Assembly: GCA_035327585.1 (NCBI GenBank)
Contig: DAOLDD010000017.1
Coordinates: 6,673-70,672, forward strand
Direction: 5' to 3'
Length of the DNA: 64,000 bases
Origin: JAMLJG01 sp035327585
GTDB taxonomy: Bacteria > Verrucomicrobiota > Kiritimatiellia > CAIVKH01
This document shows positions 50,147 to 58,836 of the stretch, piece after piece. The notes under the pieces are model-generated. The model did no database searches. It saw only the letters and a list, made by a program, of their open reading frames with translations, and was not told where the DNA came from. The first letter of the stretch is position 1, and the number at the start of each line of letters is the position of its first letter. The position numbers and the translations under genes were made by a program.

Positions 50147-50175
50147 TTGACACCGTTTTGCGTATACCCTACTGG
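50147..50175 (+). promoter_or_regulatory. SDR gene promoter
   Basis: TTGACA (50147-50152), 17 bp, TACTGG (50170-50175). The ATG is 7 nt after the -10, again too close for a Shine-Dalgarno leader. Confidence 0.4.
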
Positions 50176-50182
50176 TTTGACC

Positions 50183-51049
50183 ATGAAATTACCCCTCGTA
50201 GCGCACCACTCCGTACTCATCACCGGCTGTTCGAGCGGCATCGGCCGGGCTACCGCGCGCATCTTGCGGGAGCGCGGCTGGCGTGTGCTGGCGACGGCGC
50301 GGAAACCCGATGATGTTGCCGCGCTTGCGGCGGAGGGCTTCGAGTCGTTCGCGCTGGATCTGGCGGATGCCGCGAGCGTCGCGAACGGCGCGTCGGAGGC
50401 GTTGCTTCGCACGGGCGGCACGCTGGGCGCGCTCGTGAACAACGCGGGTTACGGACAGCCCGGTGCAGTGGAGGATGTGTCGCGCGATGCGTTGCGCGCC
50501 CAGTTCGAGGCCAATGTCCTTGGCCTGCAGGACCTCACCAATCGCCTGCTGCCCGCGATGATCACAGCGGGTTCGGGCCGCATCGTGCACCTCAGTTCCG
50601 TGCTCGGTCGCGTGGTGATTCCGATGATGGGCGCCTATTGCGCAACGAAGCATGCCGTGGAAGCGCTGGCCGATGTGCAGCGCGTCGAATTGCGCGGCAC
50701 CGGTGTGGGCGTGATGCTTGTGGAGCCAGGCCCCATCGAGACGGCCTTCCGGCGAAATGCCGTCAGCATCGGCCAGGCCACGCTGCAAGTGAACTCCCGG
50801 TTTTCGCTGCCCGACCTCGCGTCCCGTGCGGACGGGTCAGGTGCGTTCACGAAACCGCCCGAGGCGGTGGCGGTGAAAATCGTACATGCGCTGGAATCGC
50901 GCCGCCCTCGCGCGCGCTATCCCGTCACCCTGCCCGCTTACGCCGCGCCGTTGATGCACGCATTGTTGCCGCAATGCGTATTCGACTGGATCATCGGACG
51001 GCGGCTGCCCGGGAAGACGGAAGACGGAAAACTGGAAAACGGAACATAA
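50183..51049 (+). CDS. Short-chain dehydrogenase/reductase
   Basis: This 288-residue classical SDR has the NAD(P) motif TGCSSGIGRATA, NNAGYGQPGAVED, HLSSVLGRV (catalytic Ser) and YCATKHAVEAL (catalytic Tyr and Lys). The C-terminal 30 residues are hydrophobic with a final polar tail (PGKTEDGKLENGT). The basic ARK after the first beta strand suggests NADPH. The substrate is not known. It is divergent from the amylase gene. Confidence 0.9.
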   Translation: MKLPLVAHHSVLITGCSSGIGRATARILRERGWRVLATARKPDDVAALAAEGFESFALDLADAASVANGASEALLRTGGTLGALVNNAGYGQPGAVEDVSRDALRAQFEANVLGLQDLTNRLLPAMITAGSGRIVHLSSVLGRVVIPMMGAYCATKHAVEALADVQRVELRGTGVGVMLVEPGPIETAFRRNAVSIGQATLQVNSRFSLPDLASRADGSGAFTKPPEAVAVKIVHALESRRPRARYPVTLPAYAAPLMHALLPQCVFDWIIGRRLPGKTEDGKLENGT

Positions 51050-51098
51050 GAGTGGAGCAAGGGATCGTCGGCAGTGGAGACCGGTCACCACTCCGCCG

Positions 51099-51995
51099 TC
51101 ACCCGCGTGGTTCCAGGACCCAGCGCTTGTTGTACCAGAAGTACTGGTCGGGATGGCGGCGAACCGCCTCGGTGAAGTGATCGGCGGCCAGCTGCGTGAT
51201 CCGTTTTGCGTCCGCCTCCGGGTCCGCCTCCGGGTCCGACCAGATCGGCGGAAGGAATTGCCAGGCATGCCGTGTCCACCCGATCCTCCGGACATGCCCG
51301 ATAAATACCGGCACGCCGAGACGCCGGGCAAAGAGTCCGATTCCGCCGGGCAGATCAGCGGGGTGGCCGAGAAAATTGACTGCCACGCCGGGCATCTTCA
51401 TCCGGACATCCGGAAGGATGCCGAAGACCTTGCCCGCCTTGAGATGTCGGAGAATCACCCGCGCGCTGTTCTCGTCGCGCGTCAGCACGTCAATTCCTGT
51501 CGCGCTGCGCGCCCGGTTCAGGAAACGCTCGGCCAGGGGATTGCGCTGGCGGCCCACGAGGAAGAACATCGGGATGCCGCGCATGCCGGCATAGAGTCCC
51601 GCCATCTCCCAATTACCCATATGGGGGATGACAAGCATGGCGCCCTGACCCGGCTTCAGGTGCGCCTCCACCTGTTCAGGAAAATTCCCGACGTCGATGT
51701 GTCGCTCCATCCACGCCCTGTCCAGACGCGGAAAGCGCAGGGTTTCCACCACGCTGAAAAACAAATTGCGAAGCGCCCGGCGGGCGATGATATCCACTTC
51801 GCCCGGCGTTTTATCGGGGAACACCTCCGCAATGCGCTTGCGGGCGGCACGCGGGCGTCCGGGCGACAGCCGGTAAACGAGCGCCGAGCAGCCGGCAGCC
51901 AACAGAAGGGCCAGACGAAGCGGTAATGCGTTCAATAGCGCGCTGATGGAAACCAACAGCGCATATTCGGCGCGATATCGCCAGCGAACCGCCAT
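51099..51995 (-). CDS. LpxL-type lipid A/lysophospholipid acyltransferase
   Basis: This 298-residue membrane-associated acyltransferase has an N-terminal hydrophobic segment (LLVSISALLNALPLRLALLLA). The catalytic HxxxxE/D motif is IPHMGNWEMAG, followed by FLVGRQRNPLAERF, and the C-terminus ends HPDQYFWYNKRWV. It probably adds secondary acyl chains to lipid A. A small in-frame duplication gives DPEADPEAD near residue 260. A second, related gene is at 61345. The start is 24 bp after the small basic gene. Confidence 0.85.
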   Translation of the reverse strand: MAVRWRYRAEYALLVSISALLNALPLRLALLLAAGCSALVYRLSPGRPRAARKRIAEVFPDKTPGEVDIIARRALRNLFFSVVETLRFPRLDRAWMERHIDVGNFPEQVEAHLKPGQGAMLVIPHMGNWEMAGLYAGMRGIPMFFLVGRQRNPLAERFLNRARSATGIDVLTRDENSARVILRHLKAGKVFGILPDVRMKMPGVAVNFLGHPADLPGGIGLFARRLGVPVFIGHVRRIGWTRHAWQFLPPIWSDPEADPEADAKRITQLAADHFTEAVRRHPDQYFWYNKRWVLEPRG

Positions 51996-52018
51996 GGCAG
52001 CGCCGGGACTGAACCTGC

Positions 52019-52225
52019 TCAGGCCTTCTTGGCGTACTTCGCGGCCGTCTTCTTGGGACGGCGCAGCAGGGTGCGGACTTCCTTGGCGTTCATCTTATCC
52101 AGCTTCGCAGCCGGCACGCCGAGCGCCACCGCGCGCTTCTTCTGGACTTTCTGGCGGCGGCTCTTGTCTGCCGCGCCCTTGCGTTTGCGGCGAAGATGTT
52201 TATTGCGGATGAATGTAACTGCCAT
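52019..52225 (-). CDS. Small highly basic protein of unknown function
   Basis: This 68-residue protein, about a third Lys/Arg, was not recognised. The N-terminus is NKHLRRKRKGAADKSRRQKVQKKRAVALG, the middle has MNAKEVRTLLRR, and the C-terminus is PKKTAAKYAKKA. Composition suggests nucleic-acid binding. It has a good promoter (TTGAAC, 17 bp, TATGAA) and a GTGAGGAAC ribosome-binding site, so it is very likely expressed. It precedes the acyltransferase in the same transcript. Confidence 0.7.
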   Translation of the reverse strand: MAVTFIRNKHLRRKRKGAADKSRRQKVQKKRAVALGVPAAKLDKMNAKEVRTLLRRPKKTAAKYAKKA

Positions 52226-52260
52226 ATCGGTTCCTCACTTCCCTTCTCAAAAGCCCGGCG

Positions 52261-52289
52261 TTCATACCGCGATTAGCCGCGCGGTTCAA
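52261..52289 (-). promoter_or_regulatory. Promoter of the small basic protein gene
   Basis: On the minus strand TTGAAC (52284-52289), 17 bp, TATGAA (52261-52266), just downstream of the metal permease gene end. Confidence 0.55.
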
Positions 52290-52298
52290 CTGCGAAAG

Positions 52299-53561
52299 TC
52301 AACGGGGCGGAATTTCCCGCCCGTGCGGATCCTGAAGGGGCCGGTCCAGCGCGGCGTCCAAGTCCTCCCGCAGTCCGTGCGTCGTGACGTGTTCGAGCCG
52401 TTCGGAGGCGTGGTGAGCCTGCCCTGGATTCACATTGGCCTGATCCACGAGATACCGTTCCCAGAGCCGGTGGGATCGGATGAGTCCGGTGGCTTCCTCG
52501 CGACCCCGAGGCGTCAGCCGCCATCCATTCGAGCCCGGCTCGGTGAAACCGCGCCGCCACAGCCGTCTCAGCCAGAAATCCGCCGGTAGCGGGTGCATCT
52601 CGCGACCCGCCTCCTCCCGCCGGTAGAGCGCGGCGAGTGCATCCTCCATCGCGATGCGCATGCGAAGCGAGGTCTGGTTCCACGCCCGCGCGACCAACCC
52701 CTCCTGAGGCGCAAACACGAGCGCAAGCAGGAACAATCCACCGGCCGCCACGGCCATCATACCGGCCGTCGTTGTGTCGGCATACCCGAACCATCCCGGG
52801 ATGACCAGTGCGCCGAGGTGCCCGAGCACCGCGCTGGCTGCGGCCAGGACCAGACTCCAGACGATCATTCCCGGCAGACGATGCGCCAGCAACCGCGCGG
52901 CGGCCGCGGGCACAACAAGCATCGCCACGACGAGAATACTGCCGACGGTTTCGAAACACGCCACGGCGGTTAACGCGACAAGCGCCATCAGCAACTGGTG
53001 CATCCAGCGCGGTCGAAAGCCCTGCGTTTCCGCCAGCAACGGATCGAAGGCCCCGATCGTCAGCTCCTTGAAAAAAAGCCGCACCACCAGCAGATTGACC
53101 GCGAGCACGGCCGCGTTCATCACCACCGCGCGCGGTACCACCCAGCCCGCGACGGGCATCGTGTCGAGCGGTGTCAGTTCGAGCGCCCCGTAGAGCACGC
53201 ACGAGGGATCCAGGTCGACTTTGTCCGCCGCGCGCACGATCAACACCAGTCCCAGCGCGAACAACGTTGTGAAGACGACGCCCATTGACGCGTTCTCCTC
53301 AACACGGCCCGCATGCGCGATGCCCTGCGTAAGCAGCGCCGTCAAGAGCCCGGCCAGAATCGCGCCCAGCAGCATCGGCCCGGCATCGCGACTCCCCGTT
53401 ACGAGAAAGGCGATGGCGAGACCCGGCAGTACGGCGTGGCTGATCGCATCGCCCATCAACGAGAGGCGGCGCACCAACAGGAAATTTCCCAGCAGCGCGC
53501 AGGAGAGCGCGGACAACAGCGCCGCCGCAACCATCCACGCGTCCAATGCGGTCAGGTTCAT
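52299..53561 (-). CDS. Metal ABC transporter permease fused to a DtxR-like domain (second)
   Basis: This 420-residue ABC-3 type permease has about eight hydrophobic segments in residues 8-285 (LMGDAISHAVLPGLAIAFL, SMGVVFTTLFALG, GSILVVAMLVVPAAAARLLA). The C-terminal 120 residues form a winged-helix segment (WLRRLWRRGFTEPGSNGWRLTPRGREEATGLI) and a DtxR-like dimerisation segment (SHRLWERYLVDQANV, LEHVTTHGLREDLDAAL). In DtxR proteins this region binds metal; the His and Glu-His positions are kept. It overlaps the first permease by 4 nt. Confidence 0.88.
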   Translation of the reverse strand: MNLTALDAWMVAAALLSALSCALLGNFLLVRRLSLMGDAISHAVLPGLAIAFLVTGSRDAGPMLLGAILAGLLTALLTQGIAHAGRVEENASMGVVFTTLFALGLVLIVRAADKVDLDPSCVLYGALELTPLDTMPVAGWVVPRAVVMNAAVLAVNLLVVRLFFKELTIGAFDPLLAETQGFRPRWMHQLLMALVALTAVACFETVGSILVVAMLVVPAAAARLLAHRLPGMIVWSLVLAAASAVLGHLGALVIPGWFGYADTTTAGMMAVAAGGLFLLALVFAPQEGLVARAWNQTSLRMRIAMEDALAALYRREEAGREMHPLPADFWLRRLWRRGFTEPGSNGWRLTPRGREEATGLIRSHRLWERYLVDQANVNPGQAHHASERLEHVTTHGLREDLDAALDRPLQDPHGREIPPR

Positions 53562-55018
53562 GACGGCCCACCCTCCGGAAGAATCGGATGGGGACTTTCC
53601 GGAACCGGTGCGACGGGCGCGCGGGCGACAAGCATCTCCTCAAGTTGCGCCACCATCGCGCGCCCCAACACGTGCTCGATCATATCCGCGTCGCGATCCA
53701 CGTGCGACGCGGCGACGTCAGCGTAACGGATGAGGTAAAGTTCCCAAAGCCGGTGATTTCTCACCACGCGACTCGCCTCCTCCAGCCCATCCGCCGTCAA
53801 CTGCCACCCTCCGGGCACCTGTAGCGCAAGTTCCTCCCGCTCCAATCCGCGCAACGCGCTGCTCAGGCGGAGTCGGGACCAATGGCGTGCGCGATGAAGC
53901 GCATCGGTGGACAGCACCAGCGCCGGTCGGTCGGAACTTCCCAGTTCAATGAACGCGCGCAGCACATGCTGGCGGTCAATGCGTCGTTCCAAACGAATGC
54001 GAGCCCAAAGGCGATGGAGAATGCCGCGCGAGCGCCCGGTTAGAAGACTCACCGCAAAAATGGCCGACGCCACGAGCACAATGATGCCGCCCGCGGGAAG
54101 GTCCGGATACACCGCGCTGAACCCCGATCCCAGCATGCCGGAGAGGGCCCCAAACCCGGCCGCGAGAATAACCATCGAACGCAAATTTTCCGTCCAGAAC
54201 CGCGCGGCCACCGCGGGAATAATCAGCAGCGCGATCACGAGAATCAGTCCGACGGCCTGCAGCCCGATTACGGTCGTCAACACCACCAAACCCATCATCA
54301 ACGCATCAAGACCGCGCACCGGCCAGCCTTGCGCGCGCGCATATTCCGGATCGAAGCAGAGCACGCGGAACTCCTTGAACAATACCGCGCACAGGAGGAC
54401 GAGTCCGCCCGCGGCGATCGCGATGCGCCGGCCGTCCTCCGCCAGCATGGAGGCTGTTTTGCCGTAGATGAATGACTCCAAGCCCGCCGCGGAACCCGCA
54501 TCCATCTTCTGGATCACACCCAGCAGTGCGACGCCCGCGCCGAAAAATACACTCAAGACGATCCCCAATGCGGCGTCTTCCGGCAGTCGGGTGCGGTGGC
54601 GGATCAACAGGATGAATCCCATCCCCAGCAGCCCGGTCAGTGCCGCTCCCGCGAGCAGGCCCGGTAGAGATTTCCCGGAACCACCCAATCCCACCATGAC
54701 AATGAAAGCCAGCGCGATGCCCGGCAGCGTGGCATGGCTGATCGCGTCGCCCAGCAGCGCCTTTTTCCTCAGTACCATGAAGGAACCGGCGACTCCGCAG
54801 GCGAGGCCCAGCAACGCGGTACCGACCAGCACCACCCGCGTATTGTAGTCGCGCAGGGAAAGTACACGCCACAATGCATCTGCGAACGCGGGCGGCTCCA
54901 GTGCCTGTGCGGTGGACACGCCGCAGCAGAGCAGCAACAGCGGGAGCAGCAGGAAGGCGGCGCAGGTGACGCCGCGTACCCGGCCCGGACGCCGAATGCA
55001 CTGACGGGATGGGCTCAT
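53558..55018 (-). CDS. Metal ABC transporter permease fused to a DtxR-like domain (first)
   Basis: This 486-residue protein has an N-terminal signal-like hydrophobic segment (LLLPLLLLCCGVSTAQA) and then an ABC-3 permease (KKALLGDAISHATLPGIALAF, GIVLSVFFGAGVALLG, LILVIALLIIPAVAARFW). The C-terminal part from about residue 335 carries a winged-helix-like stretch (LRGLEREELALQVPGGWQLTADGLEEASRVV) and the DtxR-type NHRLWELYLIRYADV with IEHVLG. The two permease genes may form a heterodimer. It follows the ATPase by 3 bp. Confidence 0.88.
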   Translation of the reverse strand: MSPSRQCIRRPGRVRGVTCAAFLLLPLLLLCCGVSTAQALEPPAFADALWRVLSLRDYNTRVVLVGTALLGLACGVAGSFMVLRKKALLGDAISHATLPGIALAFIVMVGLGGSGKSLPGLLAGAALTGLLGMGFILLIRHRTRLPEDAALGIVLSVFFGAGVALLGVIQKMDAGSAAGLESFIYGKTASMLAEDGRRIAIAAGGLVLLCAVLFKEFRVLCFDPEYARAQGWPVRGLDALMMGLVVLTTVIGLQAVGLILVIALLIIPAVAARFWTENLRSMVILAAGFGALSGMLGSGFSAVYPDLPAGGIIVLVASAIFAVSLLTGRSRGILHRLWARIRLERRIDRQHVLRAFIELGSSDRPALVLSTDALHRARHWSRLRLSSALRGLEREELALQVPGGWQLTADGLEEASRVVRNHRLWELYLIRYADVAASHVDRDADMIEHVLGRAMVAQLEEMLVARAPVAPVPESPHPILPEGGPS

Positions 55019-55021
55019 GCG

Positions 55022-55834
55022 TCAGCGCTGGCCCGTCATGGCTACGGCTTGCGCCGCTTCGTCGAGCAGCGTGAGCCGGCCCCCGTAAGTCTTGTGGAGG
55101 TTTTCCCGGGTGAAGATTTCCGCGGTGGGTCCCGCGGCGACCACGCGGGTGTTCAGCATGATGACGTGGTCGAAATAGTCCGGGACGGTCTGGAGATCGT
55201 GATGTACCGCCACGATCGTTCGGCCCGCCGCGCGCAGTTCGCGCAGGAGTTTTATAATGATCTGTTCCGTCGCCGCGTCGACACCTGCAAGCGGTTCATC
55301 CATGAAATACAAACGCGCCTCCTGCGCCAATGCGCGCGCGAGGAAGACCCGCTGCTGCTGTCCACCGGACAACTGGCTGATCTGGCGAAGCGCCAGGGCT
55401 TCCATCCCCACCCGCTCCAGTGCGGCCAGTGCGCATTGCCGGTGCTCCGCGCGGACCCGGCGGAACCAGCCGATGTCGCGATACAACCCCATCGCGACGA
55501 CATCCAATGCGCTGACCGGGAAATCCCAATCCACGCTCTCGCGCTGCGGCACATAACCCACCAGCGCGCGTTGCCGGGCGAACGGCTCCCCGAAAATGCG
55601 GACATCACCCGAGGCCGCCGGCACCAGGCCCAGCACGGCTTTGATGAGCGTGCTCTTGCCCGCGCCATTAGGCCCGATGATCGCGACCAGTTTCCCCGCC
55701 GGCATGTCGAGATCGACATCCCACAGCACCGGCTTGCGGTGATAGGCGACCGTCATGTCGTGGATTGAAACGGACGCGTCCGGTGAATGCTCGGGCCCCG
55801 CGGGCGGCGCAGCCCAGCGCCAGGGCATGATCAT
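55022..55834 (-). CDS. Metal ABC transporter ATP-binding protein
   Basis: This 270-residue ATPase shows Walker A IIGPNGAGKSTLIKAVL, the Q-loop region GYVPQRESVDWDFPV typical of Mn/Zn/Fe transporters, the ABC signature LSGGQQQRVFLARAL, Walker B LYFMDEPLAGVDAATE and the switch HDLQTVPDYFD. It powers the two permeases. The start overlaps the binding-protein stop by 4 nt. Confidence 0.94.
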   Translation of the reverse strand: MIMPWRWAAPPAGPEHSPDASVSIHDMTVAYHRKPVLWDVDLDMPAGKLVAIIGPNGAGKSTLIKAVLGLVPAASGDVRIFGEPFARQRALVGYVPQRESVDWDFPVSALDVVAMGLYRDIGWFRRVRAEHRQCALAALERVGMEALALRQISQLSGGQQQRVFLARALAQEARLYFMDEPLAGVDAATEQIIIKLLRELRAAGRTIVAVHHDLQTVPDYFDHVIMLNTRVVAAGPTAEIFTRENLHKTYGGRLTLLDEAAQAVAMTGQR

Positions 55835-56793
55835 GGTGCACCCCGCAGTCTTCCCTGGAATCCGCCGGCCGGGGCTTCGCCGCCGAGCGCGCGGACAATT
55901 GTCGTGGCGTTGTGGTCAATCATGCCGATGTACGTGCCTTCATACGTTCCCGTCTCGCCCATGGCGTCGGAGAACAACGTGCCCCCGATCGCCACCGCGT
56001 GCCCGCGTGCGCGTGCGCCCTCGACGAGCGCTCTTACATTGCGGTCGGCCACGCTGCTTTCCACGAAGATCGCCGGCAGTTTACGATCCACCAGCAAATC
56101 GACCAGTTGGTTGATGCGCGCCAGGCCCGCCTCCGATTCGGTCGAGATGCCCTGGATGCCGAGCACCTGCATGTTGTACGCGCGTCCGAAATAGTGAAAG
56201 GCATCGTGGGCGGTGACGAGGATGCGCCGTTCCTGCGGAATCGTCGCCGTCACGGATCGCACGTATGCATCAAGCGCTTCAAGCCGGCTGCGATAATCCG
56301 CCGCGCGGAGGGCAAAATCGCCGGCATGCTTCGGATCAACCCGTGAAAGAACGTTGGCGACGAGTTCGGCTGCCTTTATCCAGGCGGCCACATCCATCCA
56401 CACATGCGGGTCCAGGTGGCGTTCGTTTTCCGGGTCGCGCATCGCGTAGTGTTCGGAGAGCGCTTCGGTGACGGCCTGCACCTCGCGGCCACTGTTCGCC
56501 AAACGCGCCAGCGTGTCGCCCATTTTCCCCTCCAGTTTTAATCCGGAATAAAAGACCACCTGGGCGGAAAGCAGGTGTGAAACATCGCTCCGGGTCGGCT
56601 TGTACAGGTGTGGATCAATGCCGCTGCCGATCAACTGCGTCACGGTTACCCGCGGCCCGCCGACCTCCCGCACCACATCCGCCACCATGCCCACCGTGGC
56701 CGTAACGCGGAGCGGCGGGCGCTCCGCTCTCGCCGCGCCGGTTATCATGGTCGCCAGCACGCAGCCAGCCAGATACACATTAATTCGTTTCAT
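55831..56793 (-). CDS. Metal ABC transporter substrate-binding protein (ZnuA/MntC-like)
   Basis: This 320-residue protein has a signal peptide (YLAGCVLATMITGAARA). It shows the cluster A-I features TVGMVADVVREVGG, SGIDPHLYKPTRSD (first His ligand), HLDPHVWMDVAAW (second His), and LVTAHDAFHYFGRAYN (third His). The acidic ligand lies near the C-terminal GTYEGTYIGMIDHNA. It binds Mn, Zn or Fe. The lack of a His-rich loop argues against ZnuA proper. ATG 56793 has a GTGGAG site; a shorter extension upstream is less likely. Confidence 0.9.
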   Translation of the reverse strand: MKRINVYLAGCVLATMITGAARAERPPLRVTATVGMVADVVREVGGPRVTVTQLIGSGIDPHLYKPTRSDVSHLLSAQVVFYSGLKLEGKMGDTLARLANSGREVQAVTEALSEHYAMRDPENERHLDPHVWMDVAAWIKAAELVANVLSRVDPKHAGDFALRAADYRSRLEALDAYVRSVTATIPQERRILVTAHDAFHYFGRAYNMQVLGIQGISTESEAGLARINQLVDLLVDRKLPAIFVESSVADRNVRALVEGARARGHAVAIGGTLFSDAMGETGTYEGTYIGMIDHNATTIVRALGGEAPAGGFQGRLRGAP

Positions 56794-56816
56794 ATTTTCA
56801 CTCCACAAAGCTTCTT

Positions 56817-56857
56817 TTTTGATTTATCAAAATAGGACGGACCTACTAGACTGTCAA
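56817..56857 (-). promoter_or_regulatory. Metal transporter operon promoter with overlapping operator
   Basis: On the minus strand TTGACA (56852-56857), 17 bp, TATTTT (56829-56834). The inverted repeat TTTTGA-ttta-TCAAAA (56817-56832) overlaps the -10 and start point, as expected for a repressor site such as that of the DtxR protein encoded nearby. Confidence 0.65.
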
Positions 56858-56894
56858 CCGTTGTATTTGTCTTCACTTGATTGAAACGACCGAA

Positions 56895-58826
56895 ATGCAC
56901 ATGCATGCCAAACCTTGGGTACGCGTTGAAACGCTCGCCAGCGACGGGACGGCACACCATCCGTGGAAGCTGCCACTGGGTCTCGCGGCGCTCTGTGGGG
57001 CGCTCACGCTCGCCGGTTTCCTGATTGAAAAAACGAGCGGCATGCGGGCAACCGCCCTCGCCTGCTATCTTGCCGCCTATCTTGCCGGCGCCTGGTTTGC
57101 CGTCCAGGAAACCTGGGAGCTCCTTCGCAAGCGCGTGTTGGACGTGCACTTTCTCATGATCGCCGTGGCCGCAGGCGCCGCGTCCATCGGCCACTGGTGG
57201 GAGGGCGCGGTCCTGCTCTTCCTCTTCTCGTTGAGCGATGCGCTCGAAGATCTCGCCCAGCAGCGGACGGAACGCGCGATCGACAGCCTGTTCAAGGAGG
57301 CCCCGAAACAAGCAACCGTACTGGATCCTGACGGTACGGAGCGCGAGTGGCCCGTCGATCAATTGGCGCCTGGTATGCGTATCGCCGTCCGACCTGGCGC
57401 CATGTTTCCTGTCGATGCCCGCGTCCTCCACGGCGAATCGGCGGCCGACGAATCGAATCTCACCGGCGAGTCGCTTCCCATCGACAAGATACCCGGCGAA
57501 ACGGTGCGGGCGGGGACCTTGAATTTATGGGGCCGTCTCGACTGCGAAGTGTTGAAACCCGCGGACCAAAGCGCATTGGCCAAAATCATCCACCTGATCC
57601 AGCAGGCGCGCGAATCCAAGGCGCCCACCCAGCGCTTCACCGACAAATTCGGCAGCGGCTACACGTATTCCGTCCTTATGGTCTGCGGGATCATGTTTTT
57701 GGTCTGGTGGAAAATCGCGGGATTGCCCGCGGATCAGGCCTTTTACCGCACGATGACGTTGCTGGTCGTTTCATCGCCTTGCGCGCTCGTCCTCTCCATC
57801 CCTTCCGCGGTCCTCGCCGGCATCGCTGCCGCGGCCCGGCGCGGAATCCTGTTCCGGGGCGGGATCGCGCTGGAGAAGCTCGCCGAAATTCGCCGGGTGG
57901 CCCTGGATAAAACCGGCACCCTGACCACCGGCAGTCTTCGCGTGGTCGCGATTGAACCCGAACCCGGCGTGGACAGCATGGACCTTGTGCTTCACGCCGG
58001 CGCGCTGGCCACGCATTCGAGTCATCCGGTTTCGCACGCCGTGGCACGCCACGCGTTCAACCTGAAGAAATCGATGCCGGTTTCCGCGGAGTTCCGTTCC
58101 CACGCGGGCAGCGGTGTCAGCGGTCGCATCGCCGGACGCTTGGCGCGATTCGGACGTCGGAATTTTCTTTCGGACGCGACCTGGGCGGAAGAACGCCCGC
58201 TGCCTTCATCCGGCGTCACGGAGGCGTTTTACGATGATGGTCTCGTTCGTGGGCGTTTGCTTCTACAGGATGAAGTACGAGCCGCGAGCCGTCCTCTGCT
58301 GGATCGCCTGCGGCGCCGGGGACTTCGCGTGACGATGCTCACCGGTGATCGCGCGGAAGCCGCCGGTACGGTGGCGCAAGCCGTGGGCCTGACCGAAATT
58401 GAACACGGATTGACGCCCGATGAGAAGGTCGCGCGTGTGAAAGCCTGGGCCGAGGCCGGTGAGCGCCCCGCGATGGTTGGCGACGGCGTGAATGACGCGC
58501 CCAGCCTCGCCGCGGCGCATGTCGGCGTTGCAATGGGTCTCCGGGGTTCCGACGCCGCGCTGGAGCAGGCCGACGTGATCCTGATGCAGGATCGGCTCGA
58601 CCGATTCATCGTCGCCTATGAAATCAGCCGACGGGCGCGCGCCATCATCCGGCAGAATCTCGCCATCTCGCTGGGTTCCGTCACCCTGCTCGCCGCCGCT
58701 GCGTTTGGCGGGTGGATACCGCTCACCGTGGGTGTGATTGGTCACGAAGGCAGCACCGTACTGGTGGTGCTCAACAGCTTGCGTCTGTTGGTGGCCCGAT
58801 TTGAAGAGGATAGCGAGGAGAACTGA
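56895..58826 (+). CDS. P1B-4-type heavy metal-transporting ATPase
   Basis: This 643-residue P-type ATPase has the transmembrane metal-site motif SPC (SSPCALV, Cys296) instead of the CPC of copper pumps, and HEGST (near residue 617) in the last membrane helix, the pair that marks P1B-4 exporters (Co, Fe, Mn or Zn). DKTGTLTTG carries the phosphorylated Asp, TGES is the actuator motif, and MVGDGVNDAPSL is the hinge. There is no N-terminal metal-binding domain. The TTG at 56877 is an alternative start. It faces the import operon and precedes the DtxR gene by 10 bp, fitting metal-efflux control. Confidence 0.92.
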   Translation: MHMHAKPWVRVETLASDGTAHHPWKLPLGLAALCGALTLAGFLIEKTSGMRATALACYLAAYLAGAWFAVQETWELLRKRVLDVHFLMIAVAAGAASIGHWWEGAVLLFLFSLSDALEDLAQQRTERAIDSLFKEAPKQATVLDPDGTEREWPVDQLAPGMRIAVRPGAMFPVDARVLHGESAADESNLTGESLPIDKIPGETVRAGTLNLWGRLDCEVLKPADQSALAKIIHLIQQARESKAPTQRFTDKFGSGYTYSVLMVCGIMFLVWWKIAGLPADQAFYRTMTLLVVSSPCALVLSIPSAVLAGIAAAARRGILFRGGIALEKLAEIRRVALDKTGTLTTGSLRVVAIEPEPGVDSMDLVLHAGALATHSSHPVSHAVARHAFNLKKSMPVSAEFRSHAGSGVSGRIAGRLARFGRRNFLSDATWAEERPLPSSGVTEAFYDDGLVRGRLLLQDEVRAASRPLLDRLRRRGLRVTMLTGDRAEAAGTVAQAVGLTEIEHGLTPDEKVARVKAWAEAGERPAMVGDGVNDAPSLAAAHVGVAMGLRGSDAALEQADVILMQDRLDRFIVAYEISRRARAIIRQNLAISLGSVTLLAAAAFGGWIPLTVGVIGHEGSTVLVVLNSLRLLVARFEEDSEEN

Positions 58827-58836
58827 GAGGAACGCC

